Source of the DNA: Aquidulcibacter sp.
Lineage (GTDB): Bacteria > Pseudomonadota > Alphaproteobacteria > Caulobacterales > Aquidulcibacteraceae
Reading direction: 5' to 3'
Length of the DNA stretch: 52,817 bases
Assembly: GCF_020253525.1 (NCBI RefSeq)
Contig: NZ_JADCBK010000070.1
Span: 1 to 52,817, forward strand
The notes under the pieces were generated by a model. The model did no database searches. It saw nothing but the letters and a program-made list of their open reading frames with translations, and was not told where the DNA came from. A program made the position numbers and the translations under genes. Below, piece after piece: positions 38,495 to 47,194 of this stretch (position 1 is its first letter; the number at the start of each line of letters is the position of its first letter).

Positions 38495-39367
38495 ATGGCT
38501 AGATTTCACCTCGCCCCTTCGATCAAGCGCCAGATGGCAAAACCCTCACGCAAGGCGGCAAAGCCCCGCGTGTCGACTGGGGTATGCCTAAGCCTATGGA
38601 TGGTTGGGGCGGGCGTGATGGTGATGGCTGAACCCGTTTGGGCGCAGGCGCGCGGTGCAAACCCGCCGCCTGTGGCCAAGCCAAACGGGCCTACCCCGGT
38701 TGTGATCCCGCCCGTTTCAGCCGAACCAATCTCAGCGCGCTTGATTATCCGCCTTGAACAGGTTGAGCGCCAAGCCGCCGAATTGACGGGCCGGATTGAA
38801 GTTCTCGAAGCGGAACTGGCCAAGCAGCGCGAAAGCCACGCCCAATTGGTGCGTGAACTTGAAGCCGAGCGTGCCTCAAAAATGGCGCTGGCGACAGCAG
38901 AGCCTGCGACGGTTGAGACCAGCGCCCCTGCGCCAGCCGAAGCACCAGCCCTGACCGCAGAGCCTGCCCCACCGCCCAGTGCCGAAGCTTTGTTCAATGC
39001 CGCCCAATTGGCGTTACAGCGCGGCGATTATCAGACGGCAGAAACCAATCTGAACACGCTGGTCAGCACATTTCCAACCGCGCCTGAAGGCATTGAAGGC
39101 CGCTGGCTTTTGGGAGAAGCCCGTTTCGTCCAGTCGGCATGGGGACCGGCAGCAGAAGCCTATTTAAGCTATTTGGATGCGGCACCGCAGGGGCGGCGGG
39201 CTTCAGAATCGCTGGTTCGGTTAGCAGGCGCTTTTGGCCAATTGGGCAATTCGAAAATGCGCTGCCAAGCGCTGGCGGAGTTTAGACGCCGTACGCCAAG
39301 TCCAGACCCAACTTTGAAAGCGCGGGCAGATGCCGAAGTGGCGCGGTCGCCATGCCCGACCACCTAG
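38495..39367 (+). CDS. cpoB: Cell division coordinator CpoB (YbgF)
   Basis: Periplasmic regulator that coordinates peptidoglycan synthesis with Tol-Pal constriction. The 290 residues have a long basic n-region and a signal peptide ending near VWAQ, a coiled coil (about 85-130, rich in Glu/Leu), an Ala/Pro linker, and TPR repeats (about 165-260; EALFNAAQLALQRGDYQTAE and WLLGEARF). An internal ATG 13 codons in would give a more typical signal peptide. Its 3' end overlaps tilS by 16 bases. Confidence 0.93.
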   Translation: MARFHLAPSIKRQMAKPSRKAAKPRVSTGVCLSLWMVGAGVMVMAEPVWAQARGANPPPVAKPNGPTPVVIPPVSAEPISARLIIRLEQVERQAAELTGRIEVLEAELAKQRESHAQLVRELEAERASKMALATAEPATVETSAPAPAEAPALTAEPAPPPSAEALFNAAQLALQRGDYQTAETNLNTLVSTFPTAPEGIEGRWLLGEARFVQSAWGPAAEAYLSYLDAAPQGRRASESLVRLAGAFGQLGNSKMRCQALAEFRRRTPSPDPTLKARADAEVARSPCPTT

Positions 39368-40533
39368 CGGCCAAAGGCGTGGAAACGGGCCCTTCTTGCC
39401 CCATCGACCAAGCCTTACCCGCCCTCTTCCGCAAACTGGATGATTGGCACCTAGATTTCGGCAGCCCTTTCCTGATTGCCCTGTCGGGCGGCGGCGACAG
39501 CATGGCCTTATGCCACTTTGCCAGCCAGTGGGCGAAGGCCCGCAATGGGGCTGTGCACGCGGTCTCGATCGACCATGGATTGCGGCCCAGTTCGGCCGCA
39601 GACGCCGCCCAAGCCATCCAATGGGCTGAGGCGCTAGGCCTCACGGGTGAGGTGATCCGTCTGGCTCAGAGGCCTGCCACAGGCGGTCTACAAGAATGGG
39701 CGCGCCATGCCCGTTATGAAGCTTTGGCCAAAGTTGCCGCCCGTCTCGGGGCAAAAGTGATCTTGGTTGGCCATACGTGGGACGACCAAGTGGAGACCCT
39801 GTGTTGGCGGCTTGCCCGGCAAACCGGGTTGGATGGTTTGGCCGGCATGGCAGAGCTGGCGATAAACCCCGGCGCTGCCCCTGAAGCCCCAAATTTGCTT
39901 GGAAGGCCGCTTTTGGGGCTGAAACGGGCCGATTTACGCCAGTGGCTTCGCCGTAAGAGGCAAGACTGGCTGGAAGATGAGAGCAATCAGAATCTGGACT
40001 TTGCCCGCATTCGGACCCGGAAACTGGTTCGAGCCATGGCCGAAAAGGGGGTCAATCTAGACCGAATTATCCGCCTTGCGGCCACAGCCGACGCGCTGCG
40101 CACGCTTCAGGAGCAAGCAAGCCGAGCGCTTCTTGCGCGCTGCAATTTGTCCAACTCTGCCGCAGGCTGGCAGCTGGAAGCGGCAGGTTTTTGGGATGCA
40201 GAGGCCGTGATCGCAGAGCGGGCCTTGGGCTGGTTGATCTATAGCCTTACCCCAGTTGATCGCCCGCCAGAGGCCGACAAACTCAAGCGTTTATGGAGCG
40301 CGCTTGCGGCTAATCCACAGCGGGCACGAACGCTGGGCGGTGTCTTATTCGTGCAGCGGGGGGCGTATCTTCACGCCAAACTGGCCCCGGTCCGTCGCGA
40401 CCAGAACCCCGCCAAAAGCCCCTCATCCCAGGGCCTATGGGCGCGTCTTTTTGCCGTTTCACGCCAACCACACGAATTTGTAACCCAATTAAATTGGATT
40501 CGCGCAGAAGACGGGCTTACATCATTGGATTGA
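39352..40533 (+). CDS. tilS: tRNA(Ile)-lysidine synthetase
   Basis: Converts the wobble cytidine of tRNA-Ile(CAU) to lysidine so that it reads AUA codons. The 393 residues carry the PP-loop ATP-binding motif SGGGDS (45-50), SIDHGLRPSS, and the following family block VGHTWDDQVETLCWRLARQTG. The C-terminal half is shorter than in E. coli TilS, as is common in alphaproteobacteria. Its ATG lies inside cpoB. The position between the tol genes and ftsH is conserved in this group. Confidence 0.95.
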   Translation: MPDHLAAKGVETGPSCPIDQALPALFRKLDDWHLDFGSPFLIALSGGGDSMALCHFASQWAKARNGAVHAVSIDHGLRPSSAADAAQAIQWAEALGLTGEVIRLAQRPATGGLQEWARHARYEALAKVAARLGAKVILVGHTWDDQVETLCWRLARQTGLDGLAGMAELAINPGAAPEAPNLLGRPLLGLKRADLRQWLRRKRQDWLEDESNQNLDFARIRTRKLVRAMAEKGVNLDRIIRLAATADALRTLQEQASRALLARCNLSNSAAGWQLEAAGFWDAEAVIAERALGWLIYSLTPVDRPPEADKLKRLWSALAANPQRARTLGGVLFVQRGAYLHAKLAPVRRDQNPAKSPSSQGLWARLFAVSRQPHEFVTQLNWIRAEDGLTSLD

Positions 40534-40544
40534 ACGACTATGTT
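40517..40544 (+). promoter_or_regulatory. Candidate ftsH promoter
   Basis: TTACAT (40517-40522) and TATGTT (40539-40544) are separated by 16 bases and overlap the end of tilS. The resulting leader would contain the hairpin at 40582-40606. Confidence 0.35.
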
Positions 40545-40581
40545 AGACTCACCCGCGCTGAAATAAGGTGCTGGGTAGTTG

Positions 40582-40606
40582 ATCACCCCCCATCGGGGGC
40601 GGTGAT
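40582..40606 (+). promoter_or_regulatory. Hairpin directly upstream of the ftsH ribosome site
   Basis: ATCACC then CCCC pair with GGGG then GGTGAT around an ATC loop, with a two-base bulge on the 3' arm. It ends about ten bases before the AGAGA ribosome site of ftsH. It could affect ftsH translation or mRNA stability. No function is established. Confidence 0.5.
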
Positions 40607-40623
40607 TTCAGAAAGAGATAACG

Positions 40624-42543
40624 ATGAAGCTGCGCGATCTTGCAATCTGGGGATTTTTGGCCTTGGCACTGGTGACAGTGTTCACCTTAATGAACCGTCC
40701 TTCCCCTTCTGCCTCGATGACGACGATGGCCTATTCTGCTCTGTTGGACGAAGTGGACAATGGGCGGGTGAAGGAAGTCACCATTGTTGGCGACCAAGCC
40801 CGTGGTCGTCTGCAGGATGATAAGCCTTTCGTTGCCATGGTTCCCGCTCAAGCGACGGATTTTGTTGCACGCCTTGAGAAGGCCAATGTCGAAATTCGCG
40901 CAGAATCTGTGCCCCGCACGCCATTCTTGAGCGCGTTGATCGCGAACTTGTTGCCTTTGCTGATCATGGTCGGCCTGTGGTTCTTCCTGATGCGCCAAAT
41001 GTCGGGCGGCGGTGGTAAGGGCGGGGCTATGGGCTTTGGCAAGTCCAAGGCAAAGCTTCTGACCGAAAACAAGAACAAAGTGACCTTTGACGATGTCGCT
41101 GGCATTGATGAAGCGCGCGAGGAATTGCAGGAAGTCGTGGACTTCTTGAAGGATCCGTCGAAGTTTCAACGCTTGGGCGGCAAAATCCCCAAAGGTGCGC
41201 TGCTGGTTGGCCCGCCAGGCACGGGTAAGACCCTGACCGCGCGTGCGGTTGCGGGCGAAGCCAATGTGCCCTTCTTCACCATCTCGGGCTCTGACTTTGT
41301 TGAAATGTTTGTGGGCGTTGGTGCAAGCCGCGTGCGCGACATGTTTGAGCAAGCCAAGAAGAATGCGCCCTGCATCATCTTCATCGACGAAATTGATGCG
41401 GTCGGCCGTCATCGCGGGGCCGGTCTCGGCGGCGGTAATGACGAGCGTGAGCAGACCTTGAACCAGCTTCTGGTCGAGATGGATGGTTTTGAAGCCAATG
41501 AAGGCATCATCATCATCGCGGCAACCAACCGCCCAGACGTGTTGGACCCAGCGCTGCTGCGCCCCGGCCGTTTTGACCGCCAAGTCACCGTTGGTCTGCC
41601 CGATATTTCAGGCCGCGAGAAGGTTCTGAAAGTCCATATGCGCAATGTGCCGCTGGCGTCTGATGTGGATGCTAAGACCATTGCCCGTGGTTGCCCTGGC
41701 TTCTCGGGCGCAGACTTGATGAACCTCGTCAATGAAGCGGCCCTGTTGGCTGCCCGTCGTGGCCGCCGCTTGGTCACCATGCAAGAGTTCGAAGACGCCA
41801 AGGACAAAATCCTGATGGGCGTTGAGCGCAAGACCATGGCGATGACGACCGAAGAAAAGAGCCTGACGGCCTATCATGAAGGTGGGCATGCTTTGGTGGC
41901 TTTGACCGTCCCCCATACCGACCCCGTCCATAAGGCCACCATCATTCCACGTGGCCGCGCCTTGGGCATGGTGATGCAATTGCCAGAGCGGGACAAATTG
42001 TCCTTTAGCTACCGCCAAATGATGAGCCGCTTGGCCGTGATGATGGGTGGCCGCGTGGCCGAGGAATTGGTGTTCGGGAAGGACGCCATCACCTCTGGTG
42101 CGTCGTCAGACATCGAACAAGCCACCCGCTTGGCGCGCGCCATGGTCACACGTTGGGGCTTCTCTGACGAATTGGGCACGGTTGCCTATGGCGAGAACCA
42201 AGAAGAAGTCTTCTTGGGCCATTCGGTCTCGCGCACCCAGAATGTGTCGGAAGCGACTGCCCAAACCATCGACAAAGAGGTTCGCCGCTTGGTCGAGTGG
42301 GGCAATGCCGAAGCAACCCGCATTTTGACAGAGCGCCGCGCCGATCTGGAAATCTTGGCGCAAGGCTTGTTGGAATATGAAACCCTGTCGGGCGAGGAGA
42401 TCAAGATCTTGCTCGAAGGTGGCTCCATCAAGCGCGATGACGCCGTGACACGGCCACCGGCCGGGCCTTCTTCTGCCTTGCCAACCATTGGCAAGAAAAG
42501 CGGGGGGACAACCTCCACCGGCCCTGAACCCTCCCCGGCCTAA
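40624..42543 (+). CDS. ftsH: ATP-dependent zinc metalloprotease FtsH
   Basis: Membrane-anchored AAA protease that removes misfolded membrane proteins and specific regulators. The 639 residues have TM1 (about 7-22), a small periplasmic domain, TM2 (about 100-120), the AAA module with Walker A GPPGTGKT (196-203), Walker [16 protein letters not shown] and the second region of homology ending RPGRFDRQ, and the peptidase with HEGGH (418-422). The C-terminus is Pro/Ser-rich. A strong terminator follows. Confidence 0.98.
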   Translation: MKLRDLAIWGFLALALVTVFTLMNRPSPSASMTTMAYSALLDEVDNGRVKEVTIVGDQARGRLQDDKPFVAMVPAQATDFVARLEKANVEIRAESVPRTPFLSALIANLLPLLIMVGLWFFLMRQMSGGGGKGGAMGFGKSKAKLLTENKNKVTFDDVAGIDEAREELQEVVDFLKDPSKFQRLGGKIPKGALLVGPPGTGKTLTARAVAGEANVPFFTISGSDFVEMFVGVGASRVRDMFEQAKKNAPCIIFIDEIDAVGRHRGAGLGGGNDEREQTLNQLLVEMDGFEANEGIIIIAATNRPDVLDPALLRPGRFDRQVTVGLPDISGREKVLKVHMRNVPLASDVDAKTIARGCPGFSGADLMNLVNEAALLAARRGRRLVTMQEFEDAKDKILMGVERKTMAMTTEEKSLTAYHEGGHALVALTVPHTDPVHKATIIPRGRALGMVMQLPERDKLSFSYRQMMSRLAVMMGGRVAEELVFGKDAITSGASSDIEQATRLARAMVTRWGFSDELGTVAYGENQEEVFLGHSVSRTQNVSEATAQTIDKEVRRLVEWGNAEATRILTERRADLEILAQGLLEYETLSGEEIKILLEGGSIKRDDAVTRPPAGPSSALPTIGKKSGGTTSTGPEPSPA

Positions 42544-42551
42544 CCCCATCA

Positions 42552-42580
42552 AACCCCTCCCAGATTGGGAGGGGTTTTTT
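42552..42580 (+). terminator. Rho-independent terminator after ftsH
   Basis: AACCCCTCCCA (42552-42562) pairs with TGGGAGGGGTT (42566-42576), followed by TTTT. A classic intrinsic terminator ending the tol-pal-ftsH run. Confidence 0.92.
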
Positions 42581-42606
42581 GTAGGTAGCAGCTAGATGAG
42601 GACGAC

Positions 42607-42900
42607 ATGGCACGCGATTTGACGAAATTCACCCCGGCAGAAGCCATCGCCACCCTTTCAGGCTGGCAAGAGGTTGCCGGGCGCGCCGCGATCGAAAAAA
42701 CCTATCATTTCGCCGATTTCAAACAGGCCTTTGGCTGGATGACACGCGTGGCCCTAAAGGCCGAGCAGATGGACCATCACCCCGAATGGTTCAATGTCTA
42801 TGCGAAGGTCCATGTCCTTCTGGCAACCCATGATGCCGATGGGGTGACGAATTTGGACGTGGAATTGGCCAGCTTTATGGATGCCTGTGCGGCGAACTGA
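42607..42900 (+). CDS. phhB: Pterin-4a-carbinolamine dehydratase
   Basis: Recycles the oxidised pterin cofactor produced by aromatic amino acid hydroxylases. The 97 residues are full length. The diagnostic active-site block is MDHHPEWFNVYAKVHVLLATHD, which contains the H-H-P motif, and GVTNLDVELA closes the fold. No phenylalanine hydroxylase gene is nearby, so its physiological partner is not known from this window; in some bacteria this protein serves other pterin-linked roles. Confidence 0.94.
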   Translation: MARDLTKFTPAEAIATLSGWQEVAGRAAIEKTYHFADFKQAFGWMTRVALKAEQMDHHPEWFNVYAKVHVLLATHDADGVTNLDVELASFMDACAAN

Positions 42901-42929
42901 GACTTACGGCCCCTAATTTCAGAAAAAAA

Positions 42930-42944
42930 GAGTTAATTTAACTC
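42930..42944. promoter_or_regulatory. Palindrome upstream of ftsK
   Basis: GAGTTAATTTAACTC is a perfect seven-base inverted repeat around a central T. It sits 85 bases before the ftsK start, in an otherwise AT-rich patch, and looks like an operator for a dimeric regulator. The regulator is unknown. Confidence 0.5.
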
Positions 42945-42985
42945 GGTGATAACCACGCAAACCCTTTGTATCCCTTAGGACAATG

Positions 42986-43005
42986 GGGCCCCCTTGGGCC
43001 CTTTG
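42986..43005 (+). promoter_or_regulatory. GGGCCC hairpin in the ftsK leader
   Basis: GGGCCC (42986-42991) and GGGCCC (42996-43001) pair around CCTT, followed by TTTGC. It may be a weak terminator after phhB or a leader element of ftsK. Confidence 0.45.
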
Positions 43006-43028
43006 CTATTGGCTTATGGGATTGTGAC

Positions 43029-45470
43029 ATGGGTGCGCGCACACGGTCAAAGATGGATGGGTTGCATTGGCGTCAGCGCGTCACGCGTGACGCGCTGTTA
43101 GGCGCTGGCATTGTGGCAGGATCGGCCATCAGCCTTGCAACCCTAACATTCAACGCCCAAGACCCCAGTTGGAATGTCGCGGGCGGCGAGAAAACAACCA
43201 ATTGGTTGGGTGAGCCCGGCGCGGCATTGGCCGACTTTGTGCTGCAAATCCTGGGCATTGGTATTATCCCAGCCCTCTTGGCCCTGATTGGCTTTTGCTT
43301 CCTCGCGCTCTTGCACGGACCAGGTGGGGTTCCCCGCTTGCGCCTGCGCGCTTGGCTGGCCGCCCTTGGCGTTGTGATGTTTGCGGCCGCTGTTTCGGGC
43401 CTGCCCCATGCGCCATCTTGGCCGATGCGAACCGGGCTTGGCGGCTTGATTGGTGACGCCATCTTGCACGTCCTTGCCATGCCCTTTGCCGGGGCACAAA
43501 GTGGCGAAGGCTTTGGCGCCGTCATCGCCTTTGCGATTGCGCTGGCATGCGGGGCGGTAGCGATGCAATTAAAGCGCAGCGACCTTGATGCTGCAATTGA
43601 TGCGGCGACCTATGGCTGGGCCAGCCTGCGGGTTGCCGCCGATGATGTGATGGCGCGCTTTGGTGGCACCAAAGCTCCGGCCCGCAAAAGCACCAGCACT
43701 GCCCGCAAAAAGTCTGAGCGCCCTGTCGCGACACGTGACATCGACCCCCATGATGTGGCCTCAATTGCCGCCCGCTTTGCCCCAACAGACGCCAAAGCCG
43801 GTGTCGCGCGCGATGTCTGGCGGGAGCCCGAGGTTCACACCACCACCTATGAAGCGCCCGGCTATCCCGCTGGCGATATTCCTATTGAGCGGCCCAAAGC
43901 CCCCCGCCAGTCCGAACGTGCAGGCCGCGAGGCACAAGGCGTTCTGCCCATGTATCCGGCAGGGCCAGACTTTGAATTGCCGCGCCTCGACCTTTTGGCC
44001 AAGCCAAAGCCACGCGTAGCCCATCATGATGAGGCTGGGCTTAAACAAAATGCCCGCCTGCTGATGACCGTTTTGAGCGACTTTGGCGTTAAGGGCGAAA
44101 TCCTCAACGTCCGCCCGGGTCCAGTTGTCACCCTCTATGAGCTCGAGCCCGCTGCGGGGGTCAAATCGGCCCGCGTGATTGGTCTGGCGGATGATGTCGC
44201 GCGTTCCATGTCGGTGCAGGCCTGCCGGATTGCGGTCGTCCCTGGCCGCAATGCGATCGGGATCGAACTCCCAAATGCCCGGCGTGAAACCGTCTATCTG
44301 CGCGATCTGTTGTCGACCCAAGATTATGAAAGCGGTCGCCAAGAATTGCCGCTGGCCTTGGGCGAAACCATTGGCGGGGAGCCCTCGGTCGCAGACCTTG
44401 CCCGCATGCCGCACTTATTGATCGCAGGGACCACCGGCTCAGGTAAGTCGGTTGGTATTAATGCGATGATCCTGTCGCTTCTCTATAAGATGACGCCGCA
44501 GCAATGCCGTTTCATCATGATCGACCCCAAAATGCTGGAATTGTCGGTCTATGACGGTATTCCCCATTTGCTCGCCCCGGTTGTGACCGACCCGAAAAAG
44601 GCTGTCGCCGCCCTCAAATGGGCGGTGCGCGAGATGGAAGATCGCTATCGGAAAATGAGCAAGATCGGGGTGCGCAATATTGGTGGCTATAACCAGCGCG
44701 CCGCTGAAGCCCAAGCCAAGAATGAGACCTTCTCGCGCACCATGCAGACCGGCTGGGACCGCGAGACTGGGAAACCCATCTATGAGACCGAGACGTTTGA
44801 GTTAGATCACATGCCCTATATCGTCGTGGTGATCGACGAAATGGCCGATCTGATGTTGGTGGCGGGCAAGGATATTGAAGGCGCGGTGCAGCGCTTGGCA
44901 CAAATGGCCCGGGCCGCCGGTATCCACTTGATCATGGCAACCCAGCGCCCGTCGGTCGATGTCATCACCGGCACGATCAAAGCCAACTTCCCAACCCGTA
45001 TCTCCTATTCGGTGACGTCGAAAATCGACAGCCGCACCATTCTGGGTGAACAGGGTGCCGAACAACTCCTCGGCCAAGGCGATCTGCTCTATATGGCGCA
45101 GGGCGGGAAAATGCGCCGCCTGCACGGCCCCTTTGTTGCCGACAAGGAAGTGGAAGAAATTGTTGCCAGCCTGAAAGCGCAAGGCGCGCCGGAGTATTTC
45201 GACGAAATCACCGCCGATGCAGACGACGACAATCCCTATGCCGATGGGGCTGATCTCGATGGTATGGCAGGTTCTGGCAATGATTTGTTTGACCGCGCGG
45301 TTGCCATTGTGGCGCGCGACCGCAAGGCCTCGACCTCCTACCTCCAGCGTCGCCTATCCTTGGGCTATAATCGCGCGGCAAGCTTGATTGAACGCATGGA
45401 GCAAGAAGGCATGATCAGCCCCCCCAACCATGCCGGCAAACGCGAAATTCTGCTGCCGGATCATGGGTGA
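43029..45470 (+). CDS. ftsK: DNA translocase FtsK
   Basis: Septal membrane protein that pumps chromosome termini to the daughter cells and activates XerCD at dif. I start at the ATG at 43029 (813 residues), as the frame upstream begins only at a TTG and lacks a ribosome site. There are four N-terminal membrane segments (within about residues 20-185), a short Pro-rich linker, the alpha/beta motor with Walker [11 protein letters not shown] and Walker [14 protein letters not shown], and the DNA-reading gamma winged helix at the end ([19 protein letters not shown]). The linker is short, as in other alphaproteobacteria. Confidence 0.96.
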   Translation: MGARTRSKMDGLHWRQRVTRDALLGAGIVAGSAISLATLTFNAQDPSWNVAGGEKTTNWLGEPGAALADFVLQILGIGIIPALLALIGFCFLALLHGPGGVPRLRLRAWLAALGVVMFAAAVSGLPHAPSWPMRTGLGGLIGDAILHVLAMPFAGAQSGEGFGAVIAFAIALACGAVAMQLKRSDLDAAIDAATYGWASLRVAADDVMARFGGTKAPARKSTSTARKKSERPVATRDIDPHDVASIAARFAPTDAKAGVARDVWREPEVHTTTYEAPGYPAGDIPIERPKAPRQSERAGREAQGVLPMYPAGPDFELPRLDLLAKPKPRVAHHDEAGLKQNARLLMTVLSDFGVKGEILNVRPGPVVTLYELEPAAGVKSARVIGLADDVARSMSVQACRIAVVPGRNAIGIELPNARRETVYLRDLLSTQDYESGRQELPLALGETIGGEPSVADLARMPHLLIAGTTGSGKSVGINAMILSLLYKMTPQQCRFIMIDPKMLELSVYDGIPHLLAPVVTDPKKAVAALKWAVREMEDRYRKMSKIGVRNIGGYNQRAAEAQAKNETFSRTMQTGWDRETGKPIYETETFELDHMPYIVVVIDEMADLMLVAGKDIEGAVQRLAQMARAAGIHLIMATQRPSVDVITGTIKANFPTRISYSVTSKIDSRTILGEQGAEQLLGQGDLLYMAQGGKMRRLHGPFVADKEVEEIVASLKAQGAPEYFDEITADADDDNPYADGADLDGMAGSGNDLFDRAVAIVARDRKASTSYLQRRLSLGYNRAASLIERMEQEGMISPPNHAGKREILLPDHG

Positions 45471-45548
45471 GGCTTGGGGCCATCCCAACCGCAGTCACGT
45501 CTTCCACTTGGCCGCAAAATCGCCGTATCGGAAAGCTAGAGCTTAGCC

Positions 45549-46172
45549 ATGAACAGACGTCACCTCCTCCTCGCAGGACTTGTTGGCCTGATGCCGGGCA
45601 TTGGCCAAGCACAAGCCTTATCCGGTGCCCAGCGTAGTGCTGCGATTGCCTCGCTGACCCAGTCGATCAATGCCATCACCCGAATTCAGGGCCGGTTCCT
45701 GCAGACCAATCCCGATGGCAGCACGGTCGGCGGGCGTTTTTGGCTGCAGCGGCCCGGTAGAGTGCGGTTTGAATATGATGCGCCCTCACCGCTCTTGCTG
45801 ATTTCCGATGGCGCCACCGTTAGTTTGCAAGACAGGCGCTTGCGCACAACCGACCGCTATCCCTTGCGCAAAACCCCCTTGTATTTCCTGCTTAAAGCCA
45901 ATGTGAGCTTGGAAAAGGACGTGCTGGTGACGGGGGTGGAAAAACGTGGCGGCATGACCATCATGGCCGTGCGCGATAAGGCCCGGCAAGCCGATGGCGA
46001 ATTGACCATCATTTATGACGACACCGCCAAGCAATTGCGCGAATGGGCGATTGCGGACCGTCAAGGCCGCGTCACGCGCGTGCGCTTGGTGGAAGCGTCC
46101 ACCGGGGCTGCGATCAATCAGAGCCTGTTTGCCACCCCAGGCCCCACGCGCAAATATGATCCCAAAAACTAA
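45549..46172 (+). CDS. lolA: Outer-membrane lipoprotein carrier LolA
   Basis: Periplasmic chaperone that ferries lipoproteins from the LolCDE exporter to the outer membrane. The 207 residues have a signal peptide (to about residue 22), then QSINAITRIQGRFLQTNPDGSTVGGRFWLQRPGRVRFEY, the standard LolA opening with conserved Phe, Gln, G-x-x-W and P-G-R-x-R-F-x-Y positions. The ftsK-lolA order is conserved in the class. The window lacks lolB. Confidence 0.93.
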   Translation: MNRRHLLLAGLVGLMPGIGQAQALSGAQRSAAIASLTQSINAITRIQGRFLQTNPDGSTVGGRFWLQRPGRVRFEYDAPSPLLLISDGATVSLQDRRLRTTDRYPLRKTPLYFLLKANVSLEKDVLVTGVEKRGGMTIMAVRDKARQADGELTIIYDDTAKQLREWAIADRQGRVTRVRLVEASTGAAINQSLFATPGPTRKYDPKN

Positions 46173-46226
46173 AGCTCGCGGAATTGTGACAATTGCGTCA
46201 CACGCAACAATTAAATACTTTTAATC

Positions 46227-46255
46227 TTGCTTTTGTTTTGGAATGTGTCTATCTT
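46227..46255 (+). promoter_or_regulatory. Promoter of the intergenic small RNA
   Basis: TTGCTT (46227-46232) and TATCTT (46250-46255) are spaced by 17 bases. A TTAA-N6-TTAA pair (46211-46224) lies just upstream. The expected start is near 46262. Confidence 0.6.
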
Positions 46256-46261
46256 GCAACT

Positions 46262-46404
46262 CATGGATGCAGGTCATCCGGACTGGCGTCGTCCCCCCGC
46301 TTTCAGTCCGCGACCGCAAGACCATCGCCGGCTTTCTCCCCGGCGCAGACCCGGCGTGCCCTGCGCTGATCGTCTGAACGCCCGGCCTTCATGGTCGGGC
46401 GTTT
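46262..46404 (+). ncRNA. Candidate small regulatory RNA with C/U-rich loops
   Basis: About 143 bases between a well-formed promoter and a strong intrinsic terminator, with no supportable gene. Predicted stems: GGATG/CATCC (46265-46279, overlapping the next by one base); CGGACTG (46279-46285) with CAGTCCG (46304-46310), whose loop has a run of six C; CGCCGG (46326-46331) with CCGGCG (46340-46345), whose loop reads CTTTCTCC; and the terminator at 46377-46404. Loops rich in C and U that resemble anti-Shine-Dalgarno sequence are typical of trans-acting RNAs in alphaproteobacteria. It does not match the 6S, SRP, tmRNA or RNase P patterns that I know. A 47-codon frame from 46263 exists but has no ribosome site. 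Confidence 0.6.
46377..46404 (+). terminator. Terminator of the small RNA (or of lolA)
   Basis: AACGCCCGGCC (46377-46387) and GGTCGGGCGTT (46393-46403) form an eleven-pair stem with one G-T pair around TTCAT, followed by a short T run and TTTGACGTTT. Confidence 0.8.
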
Positions 46405-46422
46405 GACGTTTCAGGCCCTCGG

Positions 46423-47106
46423 CTAAAACGGTTTAACCGCGCCAAAAAAGGCGGTGGTGGCGATCCCGATCCAATAGCAATAGGCAATCATCCGGCCACG
46501 CCCGATGGAGATTTCCAACTGGGTTTGGGCGGCCTGATTCGGCCCTTCGGCGAGCACGCGAAACAAAGTCGTCCATTCCCGCATGATAAAGCGTAGGCCC
46601 AAGCCAAACACCAGCATCAGCGAATAGGTGAACATTTTGGCGGGATACCAGTAAGAGCCCGTCTCAATTGCCAGAGGGCCATGGCCTAAAAAGGCAAGAA
46701 TCGACACCGCGAAGAGAGCGGGGATGAGGGCAAAGCGAACTTTCTCATCGAGCTTGGTCAGGGCGATACCGGCATCGGTCTCGCGCTTGATGAAGGCTGC
46801 CCAACACAGCGCCAACCAAGTCAATGCCAAGGCCCACATAATGCCCAAGCCAATCCCATCCAAGAAGGGCACAAACCCATAGAGATGGCCCATGTGCAGC
46901 CCAAGCGGCAACAGGAGAATAATGCCCGTGCGCGCCAAAATATCGATGCGATAGGCGGTCTCCATATGGCGGCGACGCTCGTCCAAGCTGAGGTCGCGAT
47001 TGGTCACATGGTAGGAAGTTTGGAACACCCCCCACTCGCCACCCAACCAATAGACCATGGCCAATATGTGCAGCCAGCGAACGACATCGACTTCATTGAT
47101 GACCAT
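46423..47106 (-). CDS. Multi-pass membrane protein of unknown function
   Basis: A 227-residue inner-membrane protein with about six hydrophobic segments (near 8-26, 55-75, 82-105, 125-148, 160-178 and 205-225). Conserved-looking features are WLHILAMVYWLGGEWGVF with an in-membrane His, LGLHMGHLYG, and a C-terminal IGIATTAFFG. The His-rich first helices are reminiscent of DUF2269- or CopD-like haem or metal membrane proteins, but I cannot assign a family. GGGGAAAC precedes the ATG. A GATATATC-centred element lies 45 bases upstream. Confidence 0.7.
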   Translation of the reverse strand: MVINEVDVVRWLHILAMVYWLGGEWGVFQTSYHVTNRDLSLDERRRHMETAYRIDILARTGIILLLPLGLHMGHLYGFVPFLDGIGLGIMWALALTWLALCWAAFIKRETDAGIALTKLDEKVRFALIPALFAVSILAFLGHGPLAIETGSYWYPAKMFTYSLMLVFGLGLRFIMREWTTLFRVLAEGPNQAAQTQLEISIGRGRMIAYCYWIGIATTAFFGAVKPF

Positions 47107-47150
47107 GTTTCCCCTTGGCCTCCCCTTTATGGTTTAGCCTCAGCTTAAAT

Positions 47151-47158
47151 GATATATC
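47151..47158. promoter_or_regulatory. GATATATC motif, copy 1
   Basis: Read on the minus strand, GCGAAAGGATATATCATT lies in the promoter region of the membrane protein gene and overlaps a TTGTCA-N16-TATCAT candidate promoter. A near-identical block occurs at copy 2 (49114-49121) in the same orientation relative to its gene. Confidence 0.45.
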
Positions 47159-47194
47159 CTTTCGCACAAGTGACAAAAGCGCGCACCTTGGCTG

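Noticed and set aside
46211-46224. TTAA-N6-TTAA as a CtrA site
   Set aside because: The spacing is six, not seven, and one match in AT-rich DNA carries little weight.
46263-46406. A 47-codon frame starting MDAGHPDWRR
   Set aside because: No Shine-Dalgarno sequence, Pro/Arg-rich composition, and the region folds as an RNA ending in a terminator. Kept only as an alternative to the small RNA.
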